Shown piece by piece: positions 1 through 7,120 of a stretch of DNA of 32,847 bases. Made by a program: the position numbers and the translations under genes. A model generated the notes under the pieces. It made no database searches. It was given only the letters and a program-made list of their open reading frames with translations, and was not told where the DNA came from. Every line of letters begins with the position of its first letter. The stretch's first letter is position 1. This DNA comes from Blastopirellula marina (lineage in GTDB: Bacteria > Planctomycetota > Planctomycetia > Pirellulales > Thermoguttaceae), in NCBI GenBank assembly GCA_020721945.1, contig DYLT01000015.1, positions 1-32,847 on the forward strand, given 5' to 3'.

Positions 1-1219
1 CGGGACCGTCGGCGATATCGAGAGCCTGCCGTTTCTCGAGGCGATCCGCCAGTTCGCTCTCGACGTCGGCAAGGAGAACTGCCTGTACCTGCACCTGACG
101 CTGGTGCCGTACCTCAAGGCGGCGGCCGAGCTGAAGACCAAACCCACGCAGCACTCGGTCGGCCAGCTCCGGCAGATCGGCATCCAACCTGACGTGCTGG
201 TTTGCCGCACCGAACGATCGCTCAGCCGCGACGAGCGAGCGAAAATCGCGTTGTTCTGCAACGTACCGATCGAAGCGGTGATCGAGGAGAAGGACAAGGA
301 CTTCTCGGTGTACGAAGTGCCGATGAGCCTGGTCGAGCACGGACTCGACGAGCTGGTGGTGCGCAAGCTGGGCCTGAAGGCGGGCAAGGCCGACCTGTCG
401 CGATGGCGCGACCTCCTGCACCGGCTCCGCAACCCCGAACACGAGGTGAGCATCGCGGTCGTCGGCAAGTACTCCGAGCACCGGGACGCCTACAAGTCGA
501 TCTACGAGGCGATCGACCACGGCGGCATCGCCAATCGGGCCCAGGTCCAGATTCAGCGAATTCACAGCGAGGCGGTGGAACGCGACGGACCGGAGCGCCT
601 GCTGTCGGGAGTCGATGGGGTCCTCGTGCCGGGGGGATTCGGCGAGCGGGGCATTGCAGGCAAGATCGATGCCATCCGCTACGCCCGGCAACGCGGGATT
701 CCCTTTCTAGGCATTTGCCTGGGCATGCAGTGCGCGGTGATCGAGTTCGGGCGGAACGTGGTCGGACTCGCCGGGGCGCACTCCAGCGAGTTCGACAAGA
801 ACACCGATCACCCCGTCATCTGCCTCCTCGACGAGCAGAAGAAGGTCACGAACCTCGGGGGAACCATGCGCCTAGGCGCCCATCCCGCGGTGCTTGCCCC
901 CGAGAGCCGGGCGGCCGAGTGCTACGGCACGACCGAGATCTCCGAGCGGCACCGCCATCGTTACGAGTTCAACAACCACTACCGGCAACACTACGTGGCC
1001 CGCGGGATGCGGATTGCCGGAACGAGCCCCGACGGGACGCTGGTCGAGATCGTCGAGATTCCCGAACACCCCTGGTTTGTGGCGGTGCAGTACCACCCCG
1101 AGTTCAAGTCGCAGCCGACGCGGCCCCATCCGCTATTCGCCGGGTTCGTGGCCGCCGCTGTGAAGCGGCGCCAGGCCCGCGCGGATCGTGCCAAGGCCGA
1201 GCCGGTTCCAACCACTTAA
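1..1219 (+). CDS. pyrG: CTP synthase (glutamine-hydrolysing), 5'-truncated by window edge
   Basis: Catalyses UTP + glutamine + ATP to CTP, the last step of pyrimidine nucleotide synthesis, in the cytoplasm. The open frame runs in from the left edge (first full codon at base 2), so the real start lies outside. The visible 405 residues begin with the conserved GTVGDIES stretch of the synthetase domain and the LTLVPY segment. They continue into a complete class-I glutamine amidotransferase domain: oxyanion loop GGFGERG, nucleophile elbow GICLGMQ with the catalytic Cys codon at 716-718, and the QYHPEF motif with catalytic His (1094-1096) and Glu (1100-1102). All three amidotransferase residues are intact, so the enzyme looks functional. 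A DUF1844 gene follows after 14 bases on the same strand and is probably co-transcribed. The family assignment is certain; only the N-terminal part is unseen. Confidence 0.97.
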   Translation, partial: GTVGDIESLPFLEAIRQFALDVGKENCLYLHLTLVPYLKAAAELKTKPTQHSVGQLRQIGIQPDVLVCRTERSLSRDERAKIALFCNVPIEAVIEEKDKDFSVYEVPMSLVEHGLDELVVRKLGLKAGKADLSRWRDLLHRLRNPEHEVSIAVVGKYSEHRDAYKSIYEAIDHGGIANRAQVQIQRIHSEAVERDGPERLLSGVDGVLVPGGFGERGIAGKIDAIRYARQRGIPFLGICLGMQCAVIEFGRNVVGLAGAHSSEFDKNTDHPVICLLDEQKKVTNLGGTMRLGAHPAVLAPESRAAECYGTTEISERHRHRYEFNNHYRQHYVARGMRIAGTSPDGTLVEIVEIPEHPWFVAVQYHPEFKSQPTRPHPLFAGFVAAAVKRRQARADRAKAEPVPTT

Positions 1220-1233
1220 GCGGCAGCGCAGCC

Positions 1234-1650
1234 ATGGCGGAACCATCCCCGAACGAGGCCCCGAGCAAGAAGATCATCGTCGACGAGGACTGGAAGTCGC
1301 AGGTCGAGGCGGAGAAGGAGGCCTTGCGCAAGCAGAGCCAAACCGCCGAGGATTCGAACGCGGCCGGGCCGGCCCAGCACGACCCGCCCCTGCCCCAACC
1401 AACGCTCGAATTCCTGGCCTCGACCATGGCCCTTCAGGCCACGGTCGCGCTGGGCGTGGCGCCGGACCCCGTTACCGGCAAGCGCGAGGTCCGGCTGAAT
1501 CAGGCCCGGCATTTCATCGACACGATCGAGATGCTTTATGAGAAGACCGCGGGCAACCGCACCGCGGAAGAGACCGCCCTGTTGGACCATCTCTTGCACG
1601 AGCTGCGGCTCGACTACGTGACGGTGGCCGGCCGCCTCGACCGGCGGTAG
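1234..1650 (+). CDS. DUF1844 domain-containing protein
   Basis: A 138-residue soluble protein of unknown function. The N-terminal ~50 residues are charged and low in complexity, with a Lys/Glu-rich helix followed by a Pro/Gln linker. The C-terminal ~90 residues match the DUF1844 pattern: FLASTMALQATVALG, then a short loop with DPVTGK, then a helical stretch containing ARHFIDTIEMLYEKT and ending in LDHLLHELRLDYVTV. I see no signal peptide. The ATG at 1234 lies 14 bases after the pyrG stop, and no strong Shine-Dalgarno is visible, consistent with coupling to pyrG translation. A longer open frame extends upstream across pyrG, but it is only the out-of-frame shadow of that gene. The pyrG-DUF1844 order is, to my knowledge, common in planctomycetes, but no biochemical role is established. 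Confidence 0.88.
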   Translation: MAEPSPNEAPSKKIIVDEDWKSQVEAEKEALRKQSQTAEDSNAAGPAQHDPPLPQPTLEFLASTMALQATVALGVAPDPVTGKREVRLNQARHFIDTIEMLYEKTAGNRTAEETALLDHLLHELRLDYVTVAGRLDRR

Positions 1651-1667
1651 CGGTCGGCGGAAAAAGC

Positions 1668-1802
1668 CCCCTGCCCGACCCGCCTGGAAAAAACGGGGCG
1701 CTTCCGTGCGCCCGGGATGTACACCAGTCCTTGGTGAGTTGGTTCCCCTCGGGTGACACGGACCGGGGGGAGCGTCGGGGTGGAAAGGGGGTCGGGCAGG
1801 GG
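1668..1802. repeat. 14-bp inverted repeat spanning a convergent intergenic region
   Basis: The arm at 1668-1681 (cccctgcccgaccc) is the exact reverse complement of 1789-1802 (gggtcgggcagggg), with about 107 bases between. It fills the gap between the convergent DUF1844 and mraZ genes. A smaller hairpin lies inside it (gggcgc, loop ttccgt, gcgccc, around 1695-1712). A long stem with a structured loop could end transcription from both sides, but there is no T-run, so a terminator role is only inferred. Confidence 0.5.
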
Positions 1803-1810
1803 TACGTGGC

Positions 1811-2296
1811 TCATTCCGAGAGCCGGTCGAAGAGCCTCCGAAACCTGGGCATGCGGCGCTCGAGGTACGCGATCCACGCCGAGGGCTTCCAGATCTCGGC
1901 ACACACGGCGGCCCCGATCACGAGGACTTCGGCCCCCGGTTCGACGCCGAGAAACTCGCGGAAGCCTTCGGGAATCAGCAGCCGGCCTCGCCCCGCCAGT
2001 TGAACGGGCCGATGGCGCGTCGAAAGAAGCCGACCGAGCAGTTGAACCTGCCCGATCCGACCTTCGAACTTGCCGGCTTGCACCTTCTGCTCGATCAACG
2101 CCACGCCCGCGTCGAGTTTCGCTTGCCAGACCGGAGCACTCCACAAACTCAGGCAGCCGGGACGCTCCTTGGCAAGGATGCACTCGACCGACTCGGCACA
2201 AAGCACGTCGTACAACTCGCTCGGCACCGAGAGCCGGTAGCGGTCGTCCAGCGTGCGCTGGAATTCGCCGAGCATCAGGGCGTTGGGGCCGGGCAT
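1811..2296 (-). CDS. mraZ: MraZ-family transcriptional regulator (orphan)
   Basis: A 161-residue DNA-binding protein of the MraZ/SpoVT-AbrB fold, which in other bacteria assembles into ring-shaped oligomers and represses the dcw cluster. Two tandem swapped-hairpin repeats are visible: GEFQRTLDDRYRLSVP near the N-terminus, and GRLLSTRHRPVQLAGRGRLLIP in the middle with a following FREFLGVEPGAEVLVIG. The usual D-x-x-G-R motif is imperfect in both repeats: Tyr replaces Gly in the first, and the leading Asp is missing in the second. The chosen ATG at 2296 gives a near-normal family length; ATG 2275, seven codons later, is equally plausible, and neither has a clear Shine-Dalgarno. The gene stands alone: neither rsmH (mraW) nor any murein or division gene follows it; the next downstream gene is the convergent DUF1844. 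Upstream TGGGA motifs suggest autoregulation. Confidence 0.85.
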   Translation of the reverse strand: MPGPNALMLGEFQRTLDDRYRLSVPSELYDVLCAESVECILAKERPGCLSLWSAPVWQAKLDAGVALIEQKVQAGKFEGRIGQVQLLGRLLSTRHRPVQLAGRGRLLIPEGFREFLGVEPGAEVLVIGAAVCAEIWKPSAWIAYLERRMPRFRRLFDRLSE

Positions 2297-2374
2297 CGAA
2301 CGGCATGGGAGGGTTGGTCGAATCCGTTCTCGGTGTGGCTCTACCGCGTTCCTTGCCCCAGGCTTGGGCCGATT

Positions 2375-2504
2375 TCCCACGGATTCGACTCAATACCTGG
2401 ATCCATTGGGCATCCTTCCCACAAGCAAGAGTGTAATCGTTTTCGCTGTCTTGGCAACACCTCGCGGACGTTTTTTCCCGAATTGCCTCTTCTCTTTGTC
2501 CCAC
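2375..2504 (-). promoter_or_regulatory. Three GTGGGA motifs upstream of mraZ (candidate MraZ-binding sites)
   Basis: Read on the mraZ coding strand, the hexamer GTGGGA occurs at 2499-2504, 2417-2422 and 2375-2380, flanking the proposed promoter at 2430-2457. Characterised MraZ proteins bind tandem TGGGN repeats spaced about one helical turn apart. Here the copies are 42 and 82 bases apart, so the spacing is not classical. The motif match is visible; binding and autoregulation are inference. Confidence 0.35.
2430..2457 (-). promoter_or_regulatory. Candidate sigma70-type promoter for mraZ
   Basis: On the minus strand a TTGCCA (-35, 2452-2457) is followed after 16 bases by TACACT (-10, 2430-2435). 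The predicted transcript starts near 2423 and leaves a leader of about 130 bases before the mraZ start. It sits in a locally AT-rich patch. Confidence 0.4.
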
Positions 2505-2627
2505 AATAATTTACGGCGCTCTTTCGAGTCGCGGCCCGAACATCCCGCCGACGCGCTGCGGGAGGCCGTCTCGCGGCGGGCGAAGGCTCGTGGCTGGGCA
2601 TCGGCTCGTGCGAGGTGATTTCCCCCC

Positions 2628-2655
2628 TTGAACGAAGCGCGCTACGTGCGATGAT
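2628..2655 (+). promoter_or_regulatory. Weak candidate promoter for the metalloprotease / CDF pair
   Basis: TTGAAC (2628-2633), a 16-base spacer and GATGAT (2650-2655) match the consensus at four of six positions each. Transcription would start near 2662, which favours a downstream start codon (2696 or 2708) for the protease gene over the ATG at 2651. Confidence 0.25.
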
Positions 2656-2695
2656 GTCTGGATTCGTCACACAACCGTTCCCTCGAGCCGATCGA

Positions 2696-3466
2696 ATGGA
2701 CCTCACGATGCTGCCAGACCGAACCGAAGTGCATGGGACCTTGGCGCGACGCGTTGCCGCGATGCTGGGATGGGCCGCGTGGGCCACCCTCGGGTTGGGG
2801 GCCGAACCGGCGCCGACCAAGACGCCGTACGACCCCACCGACCAGTACGAGGCGCAGCGAATCGAGGGCTGGAAGGTCCTGGTCAATCGGCGGTTCGCCC
2901 GGAATAATGCCTCGTTGTGCGCCGACACCTTGGAGCATCTTCGGCATCAGCTTTACCAGATTCCGCGCAAGGTGCCCGCGCCCGCCGTCGAAAACCTGCG
3001 GAAGATCGTCCTCTGGGTCGAAGAGGCGGAGCCGCACCACCCATGCATGGCCTATCATCCCGACCCAGGCTGGCTTCGCTCGCATGGAATGAACCCGGAC
3101 AAAGCTCGTTCGGTCGAGGTCGCCCACGCCCGAAACTTCCTCCAATGGACTCGACAACAGCCGTGGATGGTCCTGCATGAGTTGGCGCACGGCTACCACC
3201 ACCAGTTCTTGGGGGGCTACGCGAACCCCGAGATCCGGGCCGCCTTCGAACGAATGCAGGCCAGCAAGCGGTACGAGTCGGTGCTGCATATCGGCGGTCG
3301 CACGCAGCTTGCGTACGCGGCGAAGAACCCGATGGAGTACTTCGCCGAGTCCTCCGAGGCGTTTTTCGGCACGAACGACTTCTACCCCTTCGTCTCGGCG
3401 GAACTGAAGCAGCACGATCCGGAGATGTACGGCTTGTTGCAGAAGCTTTGGGGCGCCGGGAAATGA
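2696..3466 (+). CDS. Putative secreted zinc metallopeptidase (HExxH)
   Basis: A predicted exported protein of about 256 residues with a zincin-type active site. Residues 16-36 form a hydrophobic signal-like segment after basic residues (ARRVAAMLGWAAWATLGLGA). The zinc motif is HELAH (residues 161-165) in the context MVLHELAHGYHHQ. About 50 residues further, NPMEYFAESSEAFFG supplies glutamates (E214, E218) in a position suited to the third zinc ligand. This HExxH plus EYFAE layout resembles the anthrax-lethal-factor-like (ATLF) and related zincin families, but I cannot name the family firmly. The start is uncertain: ATG 2696, 2708 and 2651 are in frame and none has a good Shine-Dalgarno; 2696 gives a reasonable signal peptide. 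The CDF transporter follows 18 bases later, so the two are probably co-transcribed. Substrate unknown. Confidence 0.75.
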   Translation: MDLTMLPDRTEVHGTLARRVAAMLGWAAWATLGLGAEPAPTKTPYDPTDQYEAQRIEGWKVLVNRRFARNNASLCADTLEHLRHQLYQIPRKVPAPAVENLRKIVLWVEEAEPHHPCMAYHPDPGWLRSHGMNPDKARSVEVAHARNFLQWTRQQPWMVLHELAHGYHHQFLGGYANPEIRAAFERMQASKRYESVLHIGGRTQLAYAAKNPMEYFAESSEAFFGTNDFYPFVSAELKQHDPEMYGLLQKLWGAGK

Positions 3467-3484
3467 CGCCTCGGGAGAACGCCG

Positions 3485-4936
3485 ATGTCCAGCATCAAGA
3501 GGCCGGAAGCCTGGCCCGACGCACACCGCGAAAAGCATCGCGTGGCCCTGTCGAGCCTTCTGGCCGCCGTGTTGCTGGTTAGCCTGAAACTGGTGGTGGG
3601 GTGGGCCACCAACAGCTTGGGAATCCTCTCCGAGGCGGCCCACTCGGCCTTGGACCTGGTGGCGGCCGGCATCACGCTCTGGGCAGTTCGCGTCTCCGGC
3701 CAGCCGGCCGACCCAAGCCACACCTATGGGCATGGCAAGTTCGAGAACCTGTCGGCGCTTTTCGAGACGCTGCTCTTGTTGGCCACCTGTGTCTGGATCG
3801 TCTTCGAATCGGTTAGGCGGCTGTTCTTCGCCGAACACGTGGTCGTGCAGGCGAACTTCTGGGCGTTTCTCGTGGTGATCGTCTCGATCGTCGTCGATGT
3901 TTCCCGCTCCCGCGCCCTGCGGCACGTGGCCGAAAAGCACCAAAGCCAGGCGTTGGAGGCCGACGCATTGCACTTTTCCACCGACATCTGGTCGTCGGGT
4001 GTGGTGCTCTTGGGGTTGATCGGCGTCGTGCTGGCCGAGAGACTCGAGGCGCCGTGGCTGGTCAAGGCCGACGCGGTCGCCGCGCTCGGTGTCGCGATGA
4101 TCGTCGTGGGCGTCGGGGTCCGGCTGGGAAAGAAGTCGATCGACGACCTGTTGGATTCGGTCCCAGAGCACCTTCGCGGCCAGGTGGTCGGCGCCGCGTC
4201 GGCCGTCGCCGGCGTCGAAGAGGTCAAACAGGTGCGGTTGCGGCGCAGCGGGCCGGAGGTGTTCGCCGATGTGACCATCTCGGTCGACCGGGGGACCGCG
4301 CTGGAACGCTCGCACGCGATCGCCGACGACATCGAAACGGCGGTCCGCTCCGTTCTCCCCCGAGCCGACGTGGTCGTTCACATCGAGCCCGTGGCTCAGG
4401 AGAAGGAAGACCTCCTCAAGACGGTCCGCGTGTTGGCCGCGCGGCACGGCCTGGGGGCCCACGCCATCCGCACGTACGAGGACAACGACCAGCGCTCGTT
4501 GGAATTGCACTTGGAAGTCAGCGACGCCTTGTCGCTCGACGAGGCCCATCGGCAGGCCACGGAGTTCGAACAGGAACTCCGCCACACCGTGACCGGGCTC
4601 ACGCGGATCGTGACCCACCTGGAGCCCATCGGCGACGCCTCGACGACGCACACGGCGCAGCGGGCGGGCCAGGCCCTGGTGCGCCAGGCCATCGACGAGT
4701 TCCTCAACACCAGCCGCCTGCCGATCGAGCCTCACGATGTCGAGGTGCAGCAGACCGGCGACGAACTGGCCGTCTCGTTCCACTGCACACTCGACCCCGC
4801 CACGACGATCACCGACGCCCACGAGTTGACCCAACGACTGGAAAAGCACCTCCGGGCCCGCGTGCCCGCCGTGGGCCGCGTGGTGATCCACGTCGAGCCC
4901 GCCCCTCGCGACACGCACCGTAGCAAGCCCTCGTAG
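3485..4936 (+). CDS. Cation diffusion facilitator (CDF) transporter with three C-terminal dimerisation-like domains
   Basis: An inner-membrane divalent-metal/proton antiporter of 483 residues. Six membrane segments are visible (about 20-40, 44-68, 91-110, 122-140, 168-188 and 193-212). Both intramembrane metal sites are present: HSALD (H53, D57) in helix 2 and HFSTD (H163, D167) in helix 5. The HxxxD/HxxxD pair is typical of zinc-preferring members. The loop motif HTYGHGKFENL (79-89) is also conserved. Typical CDF proteins end after one ZT_dimer domain (~300 residues); here that domain (~219-297) is followed by two more of similar length (~302-380 and ~398-476), each ending in an HLEP or HVEP-type strand. 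ATG 3485 is preceded by GGGAGA eight bases upstream, which supports this start. The upstream neighbour is a zinc metallopeptidase-like gene; a link through zinc is speculative. Confidence 0.92.
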   Translation: MSSIKRPEAWPDAHREKHRVALSSLLAAVLLVSLKLVVGWATNSLGILSEAAHSALDLVAAGITLWAVRVSGQPADPSHTYGHGKFENLSALFETLLLLATCVWIVFESVRRLFFAEHVVVQANFWAFLVVIVSIVVDVSRSRALRHVAEKHQSQALEADALHFSTDIWSSGVVLLGLIGVVLAERLEAPWLVKADAVAALGVAMIVVGVGVRLGKKSIDDLLDSVPEHLRGQVVGAASAVAGVEEVKQVRLRRSGPEVFADVTISVDRGTALERSHAIADDIETAVRSVLPRADVVVHIEPVAQEKEDLLKTVRVLAARHGLGAHAIRTYEDNDQRSLELHLEVSDALSLDEAHRQATEFEQELRHTVTGLTRIVTHLEPIGDASTTHTAQRAGQALVRQAIDEFLNTSRLPIEPHDVEVQQTGDELAVSFHCTLDPATTITDAHELTQRLEKHLRARVPAVGRVVIHVEPAPRDTHRSKPS

Positions 4937-5028
4937 CGGCGGGTCCACGCCGTGCTTGCCATCGCGCACACCGCGAGACACCCCACCCAAGAAAAGGCGC
5001 AACCCCCCGAAAGATATTAGCGCGCCGG

Positions 5029-5057
5029 TTGCGATTCCCCGACGGGCCGACTATACT
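5029..5057 (+). promoter_or_regulatory. Near-consensus sigma70 promoter
   Basis: TTGCGA (5029-5034), exactly 17 bases, then TATACT (5052-5057). This is the best promoter-like sequence in the window. It lies about 50 bases upstream of a strong ribosome-binding site and the ATG at 5105, giving a predicted start near 5064. Confidence 0.65.
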
Positions 5058-5066
5058 AGAGTCGGC
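5046..5066. promoter_or_regulatory. Palindromic operator candidate over the -10 box
   Basis: GCCGACT (5046-5052) and AGTCGGC (5060-5066) form perfect 7-base arms around a 7-base centre that contains most of the TATACT -10 box. Since transcription should begin at the right arm, the palindrome would not form an intact RNA hairpin. It is better placed as a binding site for a dimeric regulator. No cognate regulator is visible nearby. Confidence 0.4.
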
Positions 5067-5089
5067 AACGGCAGATCGCCTCCAATACC

Positions 5090-5096
5090 GGGAGGT
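5090..5096 (+). promoter_or_regulatory. Shine-Dalgarno that selects ATG 5105
   Basis: GGGAGGT at 5090-5096 lies 8 bases before the ATG at 5105, an ideal distance. It is too close (2 bases) to the alternative GTG at 5099, so 5105 is preferred. Confidence 0.6.
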
Positions 5097-5104
5097 CGGT
5101 GGCC

Positions 5105-5809
5105 ATGAATAGCGCCGATCTGTTGCGGACCCTCTCGGGGTGCAAGTTCTATCGGAGCTATCAGCAGCTCCACGATCGTGCCCAACCCGCAAGGGCCCGA
5201 TCGACAACGCGCCACGGGCACAAGTCGGGCTGTCCCCCAGACCCCCGAACCACGCAGGACGCGAGGAACCGGCTGTTCCTCCGGTACTGCGCCGTGCTTG
5301 GGGCAATGCTCGTCGGGGAGGTCGTGCTTCTCGTCGTGCCGTTGTGGCTGGTCCATCCGCCCTACGGAAAAGCCTGCCTGCTCGCGTTGCCCCCGATGGT
5401 CCTCTGTGCCCTGAGCTGGATGGCGGGCGCATGGTGGGGCAGCAGCAAGAATCAACTCACGCTCATGGCCGTGACGCTCGGCGCCATCCCGGTCCGTGTG
5501 TTTCTCGTGCTGGTCTGGGTGTGGTTGGTTTTCTCGATTCCCGGGATGGTCAAGCTGGTCTTCGTGCTCGCCCTGATGGGCCATTGGATGGTGTTCGCCG
5601 TTCCCGAGGTCGCGATGCTGATCGAGCTGAGCGGCCGTGCGCCACGCGCGTCCTCGGCGGACGAACCGTCGCGCGTGGCATCGACCCTGGGGGTTCACGC
5701 CCATGCCACGCACGAACGCCTCTGGCAACGCCACTGGCGAAGGAACGGGGTCCAGCCGCTCGGGCGTCTGGCAGCGGCCTCAACGCGCAACGGCCCAAAG
5801 CCGCGCTAA
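5105..5809 (+). CDS. Hypothetical four-helix inner-membrane protein
   Basis: A 234-residue protein I cannot assign to a family. Residues 1-55 are polar and rich in Arg, Pro and Thr. Four hydrophobic segments follow: about 58-84 (AVLGAMLVGEVVLLVVPLWL), 90-112 (LLALPPMVLCALSWMAGAWW), 118-146 (MAVTLGAIPVRVFLVLVWVW) and 148-174 (LVFVLALMGHWMVFAVPEVA). The last ~60 residues are again polar and low in complexity. The hydrophobic core shows this is the coding frame in the middle; the polar ends are less certain and could be spurious extensions. The small-helix layout is reminiscent of ATP synthase protein I (AtpI), but no ATP synthase genes are near, so I do not assign that. It has its own strong promoter, a palindrome over the -10 box and a strong Shine-Dalgarno, so it is probably a separately regulated single gene. 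Confidence 0.65.
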   Translation: MNSADLLRTLSGCKFYRSYQQLHDRAQPARARSTTRHGHKSGCPPDPRTTQDARNRLFLRYCAVLGAMLVGEVVLLVVPLWLVHPPYGKACLLALPPMVLCALSWMAGAWWGSSKNQLTLMAVTLGAIPVRVFLVLVWVWLVFSIPGMVKLVFVLALMGHWMVFAVPEVAMLIELSGRAPRASSADEPSRVASTLGVHAHATHERLWQRHWRRNGVQPLGRLAAASTRNGPKPR

Positions 5810-5815
5810 CCGGCA

Positions 5816-5839
5816 GCGGTCGGGTGGCACGGCGACCGC
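5816..5839 (+). terminator. Hairpin after the membrane protein gene
   Basis: GCGGTCG (5816-5822) pairs with CGACCGC (5833-5839) across a 10-base loop, starting six bases after the stop codon. It lacks a T-run, so it is at best a weak or factor-dependent terminator in this convergent gap. Confidence 0.35.
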
Positions 5840-6028
5840 GAAGCGATGACCGTGGGTGGAAAGTCCTGCCCGGCGTTTGACCGTGTCGCGGTGTGTCGGC
5901 CCATGGCCATCGCGATCGTGTCCTTGGGCACCTCCCGACCGACGTATCCGAGCCCTTCGCGCATGACCCACGTTCAGCGCGAGCGACTGGACCGGCCATA
6001 TTGTCTGCGGCTATGACGGGTGCAACGG

Positions 6029-7087
6029 CTACTCGGGCGCCGCGCCGACGGTGTCGACGAGCGGGTCGAAGAGCAAGCGGCCGAGCGCCGCGTGGTAGTC
6101 TTGGTCGGGGGTACTGGCCAGCGCCGCCCCGTTGCGCACGGCGATCAGGTTCAGGCTGGGGATCACGAGAAGAACCTGGTGGCCCGCGCCGGCACCCCAG
6201 AAGGCGTCCTTGGGCAAGCGGGTGTATGGGCCCTCGCGGAGCATCAAGCGGCCCACCGCGGCGACCGCCCTGGCGGTGTAGGCCCCGCCGCCCCACGAGG
6301 CGACCAACGGCAGTCGATCGACCGCCACGGTGGCGCCGTACCCGACCGACCATTGGTTGTCGGGCACGCCGATCGGCCGCATGACGCGTTCGCGCAAGAG
6401 CGTGCGGAGGTCGCGGTGAGGCGCGTCGGCAAGCGCCGCGGTGACGCACCAGCTCAGCATGGCAATACCCGGGTTGCTGTACTGGTGTCGTTCTCCCGGC
6501 TCGAAAAGCAACCGGGTCTGATCGCGCGCGATGGTAAACGGATCGTTCGGCGGCGGCAGCCGCTTCCAGAAGTCGCCTTTCCAGCCTGCGAGCCTCTCGT
6601 GGGGCACGCCGTCGGCCTCGGCATCGTCGAGGCCGGAGGTGTGCGATCCGAGGTGCCGGAGGGTGATCTTCGACTTGCGGGGATCGGCCTGCCACGACGG
6701 GATGTATTTGGCGGCCGGGTCGTCCAGGGCGATGCGGCCGTCAGTCAGCGCCACTGCCAGCGAAACGCCCCCGACGATCGCCTTGGCCAGCGACGCGGTG
6801 TAGTGCGTTTTCGTCGGGCCGTGATCCGCCGCGTACCACTCCAAGACGATCTTGTCGTTGCGGATCACCAGAAGCGCCTTGGTTCCCCGGGCCGACAGAT
6901 CGCGTTCGAGCGCGTCGAGCTTCGCCTTCGACATGCCTTGGCTGCCGGGCGTGGCGGTCTGCCAGCGCTGGTTGAACTCACTCGGGCTTGGACCGGCGCG
7001 CGGCAAACGGCCCGGCGCCTGGGCCCAGACCCCCGAGACGATCAGGTCCAAGGTCACCAAGGCGAGCACATTGGTCCACGCGGTCAT
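6029..7087 (-). CDS. Secreted serine hydrolase of the class C beta-lactamase / esterase fold
   Basis: A 352-residue exported protein of the Beta-lactamase (PF00144) superfamily, which includes class C beta-lactamases, D-alanine carboxypeptidases and EstB-type esterases. It begins with an N-terminal signal segment ending near WAQA (residue ~24). The nucleophile motif S-x-x-K is SLAK (S99, K102) within a YTASLAKAIVGG context. The second motif Y-x-N is YSN (Y203-N205) within HQYSNPGIAMLSW. The third, usually K/HTG or HxG, is not clean: GAGHQV near the C-terminus is the likely equivalent. Environmental members of this kind are usually esterases or peptidases, so resistance should not be inferred. 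ATG 7087 has GGGGAG upstream at good spacing. It lies 33 bases downstream of the Gfo/Idh/MocA gene on the same strand and is probably its operon partner. Confidence 0.9.
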   Translation of the reverse strand: MTAWTNVLALVTLDLIVSGVWAQAPGRLPRAGPSPSEFNQRWQTATPGSQGMSKAKLDALERDLSARGTKALLVIRNDKIVLEWYAADHGPTKTHYTASLAKAIVGGVSLAVALTDGRIALDDPAAKYIPSWQADPRKSKITLRHLGSHTSGLDDAEADGVPHERLAGWKGDFWKRLPPPNDPFTIARDQTRLLFEPGERHQYSNPGIAMLSWCVTAALADAPHRDLRTLLRERVMRPIGVPDNQWSVGYGATVAVDRLPLVASWGGGAYTARAVAAVGRLMLREGPYTRLPKDAFWGAGAGHQVLLVIPSLNLIAVRNGAALASTPDQDYHAALGRLLFDPLVDTVGAAPE

Positions 7088-7120
7088 GACGCACTCCCCA
7101 TGGGCTGCGATCGCAACCGT

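Larger units (their letters stand above)
2297..2695. other. Divergent intergenic region between mraZ and the metalloprotease gene
   Basis: This is about 400 bases with no credible coding frame. It holds the proposed mraZ promoter and TGGGA motifs (minus strand, 2375-2504) and a weaker candidate promoter for the rightward protease gene near 2628-2655. The section around 2455-2515 is noticeably AT-richer than its surroundings, as expected of a promoter zone. Confidence 0.6.

Noticed and set aside
2651-2695. Earlier ATG starts for the metalloprotease gene (2651, 2654)
   Set aside because: They would overlap the proposed -10 box and push the signal peptide about 60 residues inward; 2696 or 2708 fits better.
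2642-5002. A 786-codon minus-strand frame opposite the protease and CDF genes
   Set aside because: The plus strand carries clear HExxH and CDF motifs; the minus frame spans both genes and the gap between them and has Arg/His/Gln-rich composition.
5806-5964. A ~52-codon minus-strand frame in the gap after the membrane protein gene (MREGLGYVGREVPKDTIAMA at its N-terminus)
   Set aside because: The beginning looks protein-like, but no family is recognised, it crosses a hairpin, and the rest is low-information; too short to support.
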